A DNA stretch of 64,000 bases from Byssothecium circinans (taxonomy: Eukaryota > Ascomycota > Dothideomycetes > Pleosporales > Massarinaceae): assembly GCA_010015675.1 (NCBI GenBank), contig ML976988.1, positions 230,573-294,572 of the forward strand, written 5' to 3'. The stretch's first letter is position 1; each line of letters begins with the position of its first letter. The position numbers were made by a program, and so were the translations under genes. Below are positions 54,716-64,000 of this stretch, piece after piece. Below the pieces are notes generated by a model. It saw only the letters and a list, made by a program, of their open reading frames with translations, was not told the origin of the DNA and searched no databases.

Positions 54716-57700
54716 AGTTGTACAGAAACTGTGTGGACGTAAACATGTCTCTTTTTCATGCAGCAGGACAAATCGACTCACCTGGAAAGATTATGAAGAT
54801 GACATTGAAAAGGCCGTGAAGGAGACGGCGCCGAGCCAGCAGCGTCGATACAAGGAAATTGAAGGAGAAAGACGCAAAGAAATTCGTAACGCAGTTATCG
54901 TCTCATGAAGGTCCGCAATGTGTATCCAGGAGAAATTTGGCGGGGAATGGTAGGCTGATGATATGTATCGTGGCGATTTCTTCGCGCTGCGTCAGAGGTA
55001 CGCACGAGGAGCCGCCGGGGCCTCGCCTCACAGAGAGGCTCGAGAGGATTGGCTTGAAGCATTTTGGCGCTCGGGGGATGATGGTGAGCGGTTACCAGAG
55101 ACTTCTGAGCAGCGTGGTGTAGTGATGCAAGCATGGGTTCACTCGACATGTTCGGCGCTTGGAGGGTCGCGCCTTGCCGAATTGGCTGGCCTACGCGCCT
55201 GCGCTCCCAAACTGACGTATGGATGGGATGGATACACAACGTGCAGCTAATAATCCGACAGGGCAGTGAAAAATAGATCTTGGCGTGCGTGTAAAGCCGC
55301 TGCAGGTGTAGGACGCTCCGCAGAGGTCCACCCTATTGGTATCCAGTCGTTCGATGCTCAGATGTGGGTCAGGTGCCTTTGAGCGATGGCTTGGGCGTCC
55401 ATGGTGACGTCTGCGCCCGAAGCATCCTCTCTCTTCGACTGTGCCTCTTGCTCGCACAAGTTGAACTACTCCGCTCCCGCACCTTGTTGGTGAGTTTGCG
55501 GCAGGGCTGCAGCAGGTGAAAAGGCAAGATTCCAGAGGCACGGAACACCAAAGCTCAGCCTCCGATCCCGCAGAACATACGAACATAGATCTGACTTCAG
55601 GATTAGAATCAATAAAGAACGTCTGTGTCTTCCCCGCCTTGCATACACTCCTTCTCGGCCCGAACATGTGTTCTCAGCCGTTGCCCCATCGGCCCCGTTA
55701 TTCGAACTTTTCGACCACCGCCACGCTACGCTGCCATGTCCGATCCTACATACGCCGCATCGATGCAGGCCAGATCCGGAACACCCACGTCCGTGGCCTA
55801 TCGATAGCATGTGGGGTTGCAGCGGCCTTCTGGGATAATGAGGGCGGCGAGGCTGTGTTCAACGGCGTGTACCCGTGGGTTGGTAAGGATGGAGTCCATC
55901 CGATGGACATGGCCTGATCCGGCGACAACGGTCCTTTGAGGTCAAGACAGACTGCAACCCAACCGTTGTAATGCCTCTCGGCCAAAGCAGAGTTGCGAGA
56001 TCGAACCCGACTGAGTGGACAATGCATGAAAGGACGACAACGTATACTTATTGTTTCAGGTATTGGCAGCCTCAGTCGGAGGCCTTCAATGGGAATAATT
56101 GCGACATTATACAGGACTCACCTGAGACTTTGCACATCTTCCAAGACGAGACATTTGGTAAAGTTGTGTAGCTCGAAGTGGTGCCCTTGAAGTTGTATAG
56201 AAGCTCGACGTCGACCTTGACTTGGCGCCTCATTCAGTTTGAGAGACATGGGGTGTCGCCTTATGTTCGAGAAAGATGTTGCCGCGATTGCCACGTTTTG
56301 ACCACGGACGTTAGACCATTGTGGGTGCTACGGCAGACGTAGATCACTGTGAGCATGTCGTGATATCGTGGGGAAGCATAATTTCCGCCTCTGAAACGCC
56401 ATCCTGACGTCTCAAGAAGCTTGCATGTACCATAGGTACTCCGATGAATGTGAGTCCTGGCGAGAAGAATTTACAACTCCAGAAGCTTTGGAAGCAGAGA
56501 CTGAGAACGAGAAGCTGAACTTTTCGAACCATGATCCATGATGCAAGAAAACTGGTCAAAGGGGCTGCCGTCTCAATCATGATTCAAGAAGATGAAGATG
56601 TTCGTGCAGAAGGTTTCGGAACCGGACTAGTGCACGCAATTGACGCTAGCTCTATGTGGTTAGAAAGTGAATGCACGCCAAGGGTTACGACATGACCGAT
56701 TATCAATTGGTTCCCGTAGACAGGTCCGGACAGGCAGCGGTGGATCGGAGAGACACATGGCCGCTGTGCGTGTGAAATGAGCTCGCAGATGGCAAAGACA
56801 ACTTCAGCCGGCAGGGCGGCCGGTGGTCTTCGCTGGCTCTCGCATTTGAGCTTTTGGACCCGCAAAGGAATATCAGAAACCGTGATGTGATCCTAATGCA
56901 GAAACGTTTCATTATTTTGCAAAGGTTGGCGGCCTTAGCCGCATTAGCGGACGTGCCCCTTTTTTTTCGACCAGGCTTCTAGAAGAGCTGCTACTCCGTA
57001 GTCAGACGAGAGATGGGGATAGCGCTGCCTAAGTGCACTGTGCGACAGAGCTGAAGCGCGAGACTCTGAGAGGCTGCTCGGGGAGGCGAACAGACGATGA
57101 ATGGCATTGGTAATCGGCAAACGATGGTGAGAAAATACGGCGAGTGCACGGCTGGGCTGGCGGGGAGGAAGCATCAGTGCCGGCTTGCGCTCGCTGGTGC
57201 AGGACAACGACAGCTGTTCGACGAAGCCTCCTCAGGCCTGATGGCTGTGACGCTGGGCAGTTCGTCGTCGCCATGCACATCTACGGCGCGCTGCAGAGGA
57301 GCGGGAGCGCGACGGTGCAGCCAAAAGGCATGCCTGGCATGGACGGCCATTGTACTGCAGGCGGCCCGTGCTCACGCTGAACCGAATTTCGCTTGTCGCC
57401 CCCTCGGAGCCAATCACTATTCAGGGCAAGTCCCAATCCCCTTTCGCGCATGCGCTGCCGAAAGCCTCCTTTGATCGCACACTTTGCCTTGCCTTGCACT
57501 GTTCTTTCTATTCCGCCATCTCGCTGCGAAGCCGCCGTAGCTGTCGTTTGTCGTCCTCGTCCTCTCCTCGTCCTCGTCGTCCATCCGAAGCTGCCGTGCG
57601 ACTCTGTGACCTGCACCGTGTCTATCTTCTTGCGACACTCACGGCCCATCGCTCACGTCCACCCCCAGGGCCCCAACCCCTCGGCCGCAGCACAAGCCCA

Positions 57701-58092
57701 CTCCGGCGCCGCCGTCGCTCGCACCCTCTCCATCAATCATCATCCATCGCTCGCATTTCGCGCGTTCGCGTCCACATCTATACCATCGGCCAACGCCTTT
57801 GTAATCTGCTACAGAGTTCGCTCTATAATAATTGGTACGAGAGCCCCATCCCGCTGCCGAGCTGCTGCCCTCGCATTGCCTGCTTGCCTGTCTCCTCCTC
57901 CTGCACACCCCCGTTTGTCCTCGAGCGATAGGAAGCCTCTCGCCCTCTCGCCTGCATCTGCACGCCTCGTCGGCAGTCGGCAGTCGCCCTAGCTCGCTGC
58001 AACTCCACATACTTACTGCTGCCAGCCATTCCGTGTCGGCCGGTCTTCGACGGAACCTACTTTACACCTAATACTTCCCCAACGCCGTCGCC
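54716..58092. other. Long non-coding stretch upstream of the G-alpha gene
   Basis: 3.4 kb. Open frames up to about 199 codons lie on both strands in GC- and CT-rich sequence without domains. A TACTCCGTA motif lies at 56992-57000. CT-rich sequence at 57480-58080 is probably the 5' leader or promoter of the G-alpha gene. No gene supported. Confidence 0.5.
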
Positions 58093-59300
58093 ATGGGTTG
58101 TGGAATGAGCACCGAGGAGAAGGAGGGGAAGCAGAGGAACGAGGAGATTGAGAACCAGCTGAAGCGCGACAAAATGCTGCAGCGCAATGAGATCAAGATG
58201 CTGCTACTTGGTCCGTACTGTCCGGCTCTTTTGCGCCCTCCCCCATCTAACGACAACAGGTGCCGGTGAATCCGGCAAATCGACCATTCTCAAGCAGATG
58301 AAGCTGATCCACGAGGGCGGATACTCGCGCGACGAACGGGAATCGTTCAAGGAGATCATCTTCAGCAACACTGTCCAGTCAATGCGCGTAATTCTCGAGG
58401 CAATGGAATCGCTCGAGCTACCACTCGATGACCAACGCGCCGAGTACCACGTCCAGACCATCTTCATGCAACCCGCACAGATTGAAGGCGACAGCCTGCC
58501 ACCAGAGGTCGGCAACGCCATTTCGGTTCTCTGGAAAGATGCCGGTGTCCAGCAGTGCTTCGGCCGCTCCCGCGAATACCAACTGAACGACTCGGCGAAA
58601 TAGTGAGTGCAATCAAATAGCCGCCAGCTGATGACAAATGCTAACAACACAAGCTACTTCGACTCGATTGACCGCATCGCTGCCCCCGACTACATCCCCA
58701 ACGACCAGGATGTTCTTCGCTCGCGTGTCAAGACGACCGGTATCACCGAAACGACCTTCATCATCGGCGACCTCACCTACCGCATGTTCGACGTTGGAGG
58801 TCAGCGATCAGAGAGAAAGAAGTGGATTCACTGCTTCGAGAATGTCACAACCATTCTCTTCCTGGTCGCCATTTCAGAGTATGACCAGCTGTTGTTCGAG
58901 GACGAGACGGTCAACCGTATGCAAGAAGCTTTGACTCTGTTTGACTCCATCTGCAACTCACGGTGGTTCGTGAAGACTTCGATCATTCTTTTCCTAAACA
59001 AGATCGACAGATTCAAGGAGAAGCTGCCCGTCAGCCCTATGAAGAACTACTTCCCCGACTACGAAGGCGGCCCAGACTACGCCGCGGCATGCGACTACAT
59101 CCTGAACCGATTTGTCTCACTGAACCAACACGAGACCAAGCAAATCTACACTCATTTCACCTGCGCCACCGATACCATGCAGATCCGATTCGTCATGGCT
59201 GCAGTTAACGGTAAGCCTTCTCGCTTTAATGCACTGGACTTTGCTAATGAGATTAGACATCATCATCCAAGAGAACCTGCGATTGTGCGGTCTGATATAA
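58093..59300 (+). CDS. fadA: Heterotrimeric G protein alpha subunit, group I (FadA/Gna-1 type)
   Basis: GTPase relaying receptor signals to cAMP and other pathways that control growth, conidiation and, in many fungi, virulence. Exons are 58093..58210, 58260..58602, 58654..59210 and 59257..59300 (353 aa, the usual group I length). Intron 1 has an uncommon GTCCGT donor and splits the first Gly of the P-loop. Seen: N-terminal MGCGMS (Gly2 myristoylation, Cys3 palmitoylation), G1 GAGESGKST, switch I RVKTTGI, G3 DVGGQR, G4 FLNKID, G5 TCATDT. The C-terminal CGLI carries the Cys that is ADP-ribosylated by pertussis toxin in Gi-like subunits. All GTPase residues are intact, including Gln of DVGGQR and Arg of switch I. 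Confidence 0.97.
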
Positions 59301-61063
59301 CAAATGGGTGTTTTTTGTTTGCAGCAGAAGATTTCCATTAGCAATTGAGATCATGGGAGTATGTCTTTGACGATCACAAACAATCGCTCGTCGTGCCAGG
59401 GCGTTGTTGAAAATGCGTTTCTTTGATGTCGCACCTTTACCATTTCTCCATTCAACCTGCACAAGGTTCGAATGCCTCCGCTTTCGTCTTGAGTTCCTCT
59501 TTGATACCCTGCGTGGGCCGGGGCTTGCTTCTTCGATCCTCCTACCTCTGTTCTTACCACCTTGTATTCGAATGGAAATTGGGATGTTCCTCTCTCATCA
59601 ACACATGCACACATTCAAGCGAGCCCATTGAGACATATGCACAATGTTTTCAAGCCACCGAGAAGGCGTTCTACTACTACATCTCTTTTCCATCTATCTG
59701 ACTCTTAATACCTCGTCGGCTTATTTCCTTCTTCTCTTGCTACTGGCGGCGCGGATATCCTCCCTTCCTAAATCATTTACATACCTAACATCCCTGTATT
59801 TTTGAACATGGTGTGTAACAAAGCATATGCGAAGGTGGACTAGAGATATGTAGTGAAATGATGATCTTTTTTTTCTTTTGGTTTCATGCGTTTGGTGTTG
59901 TGGTTGCACGAGCGGTTGAATTTTTATTTTTTTTGGCGCTTGGAGTGACGTGGCAGCATACGTGCAGAGAATGGGCTTGAATACAGAGGTCTGGTGATGC
60001 TTGTGTAGTGCGGTGGATTGAGTGCACGAACGATTGGGGAAGTGGAGTGCTTTTGATACGCTGCCGTCTTATAATTCCAGCATTCTATACGTCAACAACT
60101 GTAAACCAACATCATAGAGTAGCTGGTCCTGTGTCACACAGAGAAATGCTAGGCTCTCACAAAGGAAAGGAAACGAAAGCGCACTAAAGGAAGCAAGGGA
60201 AACTTATCAATCCACCCATCCCAGCCTTCGGACTTCCGCAACGAGGAACCATCACGCTGCTTGATAAAAAGGCAAAAAAATTCCCTACGAACCTGTCCGT
60301 CCAGGAAGCAGAGCAAGTCAGCAGCGGTACCCGGATGACCCTAGTTGCCATTCAAATAAAACACAGTCATCAGTCTGCAGTATACTATGGCAATGTTGCA
60401 TGTATGATGTATATAAGCTGACGTCCCACTCCCGCTTCGGGATGGTAAACGCAGGTTGCATAACGGCAACTCGTTCCTGCGGCTCGAAATAAATTTTGAA
60501 CTGGGGAGGCCCAGCATGCATGCATGCATGCATGTATGCGTCCTCAGTGTGGACATCAGCATCAGCATCAGCATCAGCATCCGAACTCCGAACCTTGAAT
60601 GCCTTGGTATGTACTCTGTAGACGGGAGCTAGTGTGGTGTGGTGTGGGCCAGCCAATTAGAGAAATTCACCTTATTTTGGGGGTCGGTATGTAGTATATA
60701 GAGCGTTGGATATCATAGAGGGTACGTACTGGGTAGAGGGGGGAAGGTGCGTGTTAGAGCGCTCGGGAATTAAAGTGTTTGGGATTGGGGGTTTGGTAAT
60801 AATGGTGGATCATGGAGTAATAAGAGCCGCACAGCCGCAGGTGCAAGTGCGGCTGGCTGCAAGGACCTGGGCGCCTGGGCGCCTGGGTAATCATTAGATG
60901 TGAGGATTATTTTTTTGGGGCGGGATCTTTGTTGTTTATTCTTTATTGTTCTGTGCGGGGTTTGGGGGCTTGTTACTTGGGGGGTCTTGTTCTTCTGGCG
61001 GGGCTTTTATTGAGCGGGTGGGGATGGGTGGATGGATGGATGGGAGGGTTCGGGGTTGCTTTA
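59301..61063. other. Intergenic with short tandem repeats
   Basis: 1.76 kb, containing an ATGC array (about 60515-60533), a CATCAG array (about 60552-60581), a GTGTG/GTGGT run near 60632-60648 and GATG copies at 61030-61043 next to the transposon. No gene supported. Confidence 0.55.
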
Positions 61064-62881
61064 AGCTAGCCGACCGGGTTCCTGATCACCCGGGGTTCTT
61101 GATCACCGATCAGATCTCAACACCTCTCTCAACGCTCGTGATTTCTCAACACTCAGCTACCCAAAATGGAAAATCGCGAAGCAGCAATATAATCAGCCAT
61201 CTCTGATCTTATTTCTGGTGTTTATCCTAGCCAACGGGCTGCTGCGAAGGCGTACAATGTCCCGCAGTCTACTCTCTCAACGCGTATACGCGGTACACAG
61301 AACAGCCAAAACAGCCACGTATACCAGCAGCAATTAACTCTACAATAAGAGGAGTTTCTCGTACAATGGATCGTTAAAGAAGACGCACGCGCTTTTCCTC
61401 CCTCCCACGCGCGCGCGCGAGAAATGGCGAACCGAATCCTGCGGATGAATGGAGACGACAATCCTGTTAGCAAACATTGGATATCCTGCTTTATTAAGCG
61501 CAACCCACGCGTCGCATCTATTGTGGGTAGAAAGATAGAGGCCTCATGGGCTAAGGCAGTAACACAGGAGCAGATACGCGGGTTTCTTCAGCACTATAAG
61601 AGGCTGCGCGCAGAGCTAGGTATACAGGCTAAGGATACATGGAATATAGATGAGACTGGGAAGGCCCTAGGTGTATATGCAAACACTAGAGTACTCGCAA
61701 GTAGTTAGAAAAAGAAGGCTTATTATCAGTCTCTAGAGAATCGCGAGTGGGCATCTATAATCGAGTGCGTATTAGCTACGGGCAAGAAACTACGCTGCGC
61801 GGTGATATTTAAGGGCTAGAACCTACAGACTACCTAGTTTCCTGCGACTATTCCAGACTATCTTTATATAACCTCACAGAACGGCTGGACATCTAATGCG
61901 ATTGGAACTGAGTGGCTACAGCGCGTGTTTCTGCCTAATATAGCTCCCTCACGCGATCATTAGAGGATACTTATCCTAGATGGCCACGGTAGCCACGTTG
62001 ACCTAGAATTCCTATGGCTCTGTAAACAGAATAAAGTTTAGCTTCTATTTCTACCTGCTTATTCCTCGCACGTCCTATAGCCTCTAGATCTCTTAGTTTT
62101 CTTAGTAGTAAAGCGTTTCTATTGGCAACAGATTCAAGAACTATCCTACCTCGACGACGCAGCACCTGTTAAAAAGGAACGTTTTATTACTGCCTACCAC
62201 GCAGCTAGAGAGAAAGGGATTACTAAGAGAGTCGTACGAGCTGGATAGGCTACTGCAGGCATCTTTCCATTGAATATTGAGCGGGTAGTCAACTCCTCTC
62301 AAGTAGCTCAGAGGCCTATTACGCCACCTCATCAGAACCAACCTCAACCTGCTCAGAGCTATCTATCTACCCCCCACGGACCTCGCGATCTTTTTATAGC
62401 TCAGCGAGAGCTACACGGAAGGCAGAGAATCCATCGCGAGGCTCATCAGCTTATTGAAAAAGCAGGCAAAGCAATTGCCCTTGCAAATACACGCGCAGCG
62501 CTGCTAGAAACAGAGAACAAAAGACTACACAGTCAACTTGAGGCCCTTAAGCCTCAACAGCCACGAAAGAGAATACGGGTAGACCCAAATCAACGCTTTG
62601 CAGATATAGATACAATTATGATAGCAAAACAGGCAGCAGATCTTTTAGCGTTACAAAACAACGACAAAGCAGCAGAAAAGGAAGCGGAAAAAGCTGCAGC
62701 TGAAATAGCTGCTAAAACTCTGCAATCTATGTGTACAGAGTGGCAATTGTAATTAGGTTGACTAAAATAAACACGATTTTCGGAGGGGTGGCTGATTTTG
62801 AGAGGTGATCAAGAACCCCGGGTGATCAAGAACCCCGGGTGATCAAGAACCCCGGGTGATCAGGAACCCGGTCGGCTAGCT
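61064..62881 (+). mobile_element. Complete pogo/Fot1-type DNA transposon, 1,818 bp, inactivated
   Basis: The terminal inverted repeats are perfect over 44 bp (61064-61107 and 62838-62881), starting AGCTAGCCGACCGGGTTCCT. TA target duplications flank them at 61062-61063 and 62882-62883. The right end carries two extra 17-bp units (GGTGATCAAGAACCCCG at 62804 and 62821) beyond the inverted repeat. One transposase frame fills the interior but contains nine premature stops. It belongs to the Tc1/mariner superfamily (pogo/Fot1 branch). Confidence 0.93.
61166..62752 (+). pseudogene. pogo/Fot1-like transposase with nine premature stops
   Basis: A continuous frame of 529 codons including the final TAA, interrupted by stops at 61190, 61346, 61706, 61817, 61835, 61961, 62039, 62078 and 62246 and by no frameshift. 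Ordered parts: a Psq-type helix-turn-helix (RAAAKAYNVPQSTLSTRIRG), a CENP-B/Tc5-type helix-turn-helix (ANRILRMNGDDNPVSKHWIS), and a DDE core. The core has first Asp in WNIDETG, second in LILDGHGSHV and third in PLDLLVF. A C-terminal coiled tail is rich in Ala and Lys. Every stop fits a C-to-T change at CpA on one strand or the other (CAA/CAG to TAA/TAG, or TGG to TAG). Confidence 0.92.
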
Positions 62882-63168
62882 TATGCGATGGGCGAGCGAG
62901 GAATAATTCACTCGATAAGGTGTTGGGGTACTACACATGTATGGGTGAATATGTTTTAACGTACTAGTACATGTACAATAACACATGGCTAAAACTTGTA
63001 ATGCAGCGCTCTTTCGAGAATAGTCACTAACTCAGTATTTTGATTCATTCCTATTTCTATCTCCAAATCCGTCAACAAGTTGGCAACACGGGCACCATAC
63101 CTTATTCACAAGAAGGCGAGCGGCATCAACGCTTCGCCCATCTCAAGAACCCCATCAACCAAACCGCC

Positions 63169-63643
63169 TCAAATCCTAACGTCCTTCAAATGGTAATGTA
63201 TCTCCGTAAAAATGCTCGGCTGCTTCGGTTTAAATCCCAAAGCAGCAGCCCGCGGACCTTCCACAATCATATTCGCAGCGACAAGATGCTTGACTTCCCC
63301 TTCACCAGCCTGTTCGAACAGCACGGATTTCGGCTCAGAGCTGCTGAAGATGCGTCGGGAGTGCATGACCTTGGCGAGCTCAGCGACCATGTCTTTCGAA
63401 GTGACATTGCTGGTCTCTAGCATCTGGTAGTGACTGTATGTCCTGCCTTCTGCAGCCCCTGGCTCGTAGTGTCGGTGTTATTTAGCAGGAAGTCGAGGAG
63501 GTCGAGGGGATGGCACTTTTTTGGAGTGCTAGTATTTGAATAGTCACTTCAGTGAAGGGGTACTTACAGTATTCAGAACAGCAGTGCCCTCGTCAACATA
63601 AGGGACGTACCCAAGAGGCTTCGCGTTACCGGTAACCAGCTTG
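63169..63643 (-). pseudogene. Remnant of NAD-dependent epimerase/reductase-like gene, interrupted by a transposon
   Basis: Minus-strand pieces read KPLGYVPYVDEGTAVLNT (about 63570-63625, then a GTAAGT donor), PLDLLDFLLNNTDT (about 63477-63520) and AAEGRTYSHYQMLETSNVTS to KPKQPSIFTEIHYHL, ending at the stop at 63169. These match the C-terminal half of short-chain epimerase-like proteins. A one-base frame change between the second and third pieces suggests decay. The N-terminal half is missing: the second transposon begins next to the first piece, at about 63646. Confidence 0.5.
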
Positions 63644-63645
63644 TA

Positions 63646-64000
63646 ACGTGTCCGTGCGCGTAACGCCCGGATTCGCGTAACGCCCCGCCCACCGAAATCA
63701 ACCCCAACTTCAACACGCGACAACTCCACCAATATGGACCCGATCCAGGCTGCGATTGAAGAAATCGAATTGCTGGAACCAGGAGAAGATTTTTCATATA
63801 CGAAAATGGCAGCTAAACACGGTATTGATCGCTCTACGCTCAGCCGAAGACACCAAGGCTCTCAGGCACCTCGGAAAGCCAAGGCAATCAACCAGCAGAA
63901 GCTCAACTCACAACAAGAGCAGGAGCTTATACAATATATCAAAGGACTCACAGAGAGACACATGCCCCCTACAAGAGAGATGATCCGAAATTTTGCCTCT
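63646..64000 (+). mobile_element. Left end of a second pogo/Fot1-type transposon (continues past the window)
   Basis: It starts after a TA at 63644-63645 (ACGTGTCCGTGCGCG). Two direct copies of CGCGTAACGCCC (63657-63668 and 63674-63685) lie near the end. The exact boundary is inferred from the interrupted epimerase frame and the TA, because the right end lies outside the window. Confidence 0.65.
63734..64000 (+). CDS. pogo/Fot1-type transposase, N-terminal 89 codons, intact so far
   Basis: The ATG at 63734 opens a frame that reaches the window end without a stop. MDPIQAAIEEIELLEPGEDF followed by AAKHGIDRSTLSRRHQG is the usual start of Fot1-type transposases, with a Psq-like helix-turn-helix. 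The next part (LTERHMPPTREMIRNFAS) begins the CENP-B/Tc5-type DNA-binding domain. Unlike the element at 61064, no RIP-type stop is seen here, so it may be younger. The catalytic domain is outside the window. Confidence 0.88.
   Translation, partial: MDPIQAAIEEIELLEPGEDFSYTKMAAKHGIDRSTLSRRHQGSQAPRKAKAINQQKLNSQQEQELIQYIKGLTERHMPPTREMIRNFAS

Noticed and set aside
55974..56010. tRNA-like T-loop (GTTCGAT on the minus strand)
   Set aside because: The flanking bases do not form a T stem, and no D or anticodon arm is found at the right distance.
57350..58010. Overlapping frames of 123-199 codons on both strands before the G-alpha gene
   Set aside because: CT/GC-rich leader sequence lowers stop frequency on all frames. 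Translations are low-complexity Ser/Arg/Pro/Cys mixtures.
1..64000. Secondary-metabolite cluster, defence system or other multi-gene novelty
   Set aside because: No core biosynthetic enzyme (PKS, NRPS, terpene synthase), no clustered tailoring genes and no NLR or defence modules were seen. The genes are mostly unrelated housekeeping or solitary accessory genes.

Overview
This window is nuclear DNA from a filamentous ascomycete (Pezizomycotina). A Dothideomycete is my best guess, by inference only. The evidence is: short GT-AG introns (mostly 47-105 bp) with CTAAC/CTGAC-like branch sites; ascomycete gene families (group I G-alpha, CFEM protein, ArAE-type exporter, FaeD-type esterase, Ase1, Elg1, Alb1, Doa10); pogo/Fot1-type transposons; and premature stops of the kind made by repeat-induced point mutation (RIP).

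Layout. 1-16.3 kb: the 3' part of the ER ubiquitin ligase Doa10/Ssm4, a hexanucleotide repeat containing a 10-N gap, three minus-strand genes of unknown function (membrane-anchored K/A-rich protein, large coiled-coil protein, basic/serine-rich protein), and the six-exon ribosomal protein gene eL32, followed by a 263-bp MITE. 16.3-20.5 kb: an MFS transporter, then a complete 155-bp-LTR miniature retroelement (TRIM-like, 5-bp target duplication GAAGA) whose left LTR carries a second, nested MITE. 21-31 kb: a Gfo/Idh/MocA oxidoreductase, a secreted feruloyl-esterase-like hydrolase, the microtubule bundler Ase1 and a fungal protein of unknown function. 31-35 kb: gene-poor, with an ATG-less open frame, a candidate small secreted protein and a tRNA-Arg(ACG)-like gene with a poorly paired acceptor stem. 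35-55 kb: compact housekeeping cluster of a membrane-anchored deubiquitinase, Alb1, Elg1 and a Utp8/NOL11-like protein (divergent pair), an ArAE-family membrane protein, a SANT-like protein and a CFEM membrane protein. 55-59.3 kb: a long non-coding upstream region and a FadA-type G-alpha gene. 61-64 kb: a transposon graveyard, with a complete pogo/Fot1-like element carrying nine premature stops, and the left end of a second element with an intact reading frame that has apparently inserted into an epimerase-like gene.

How the genes relate: there is no secondary-metabolite cluster or obvious operon-like system. Three genes serve ribosome biogenesis or structure (eL32, Alb1, Utp8-like). The eL32 promoter and the Elg1/Utp8 divergent promoter share the same 13-bp E-box context. 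The most interesting content is the nested and decaying mobile DNA. I do not see a clearly new multi-gene system.

Exon boundaries were set by eye from splice signals and reading-frame phase. Intergenic entries state what I see, including when it is nothing.
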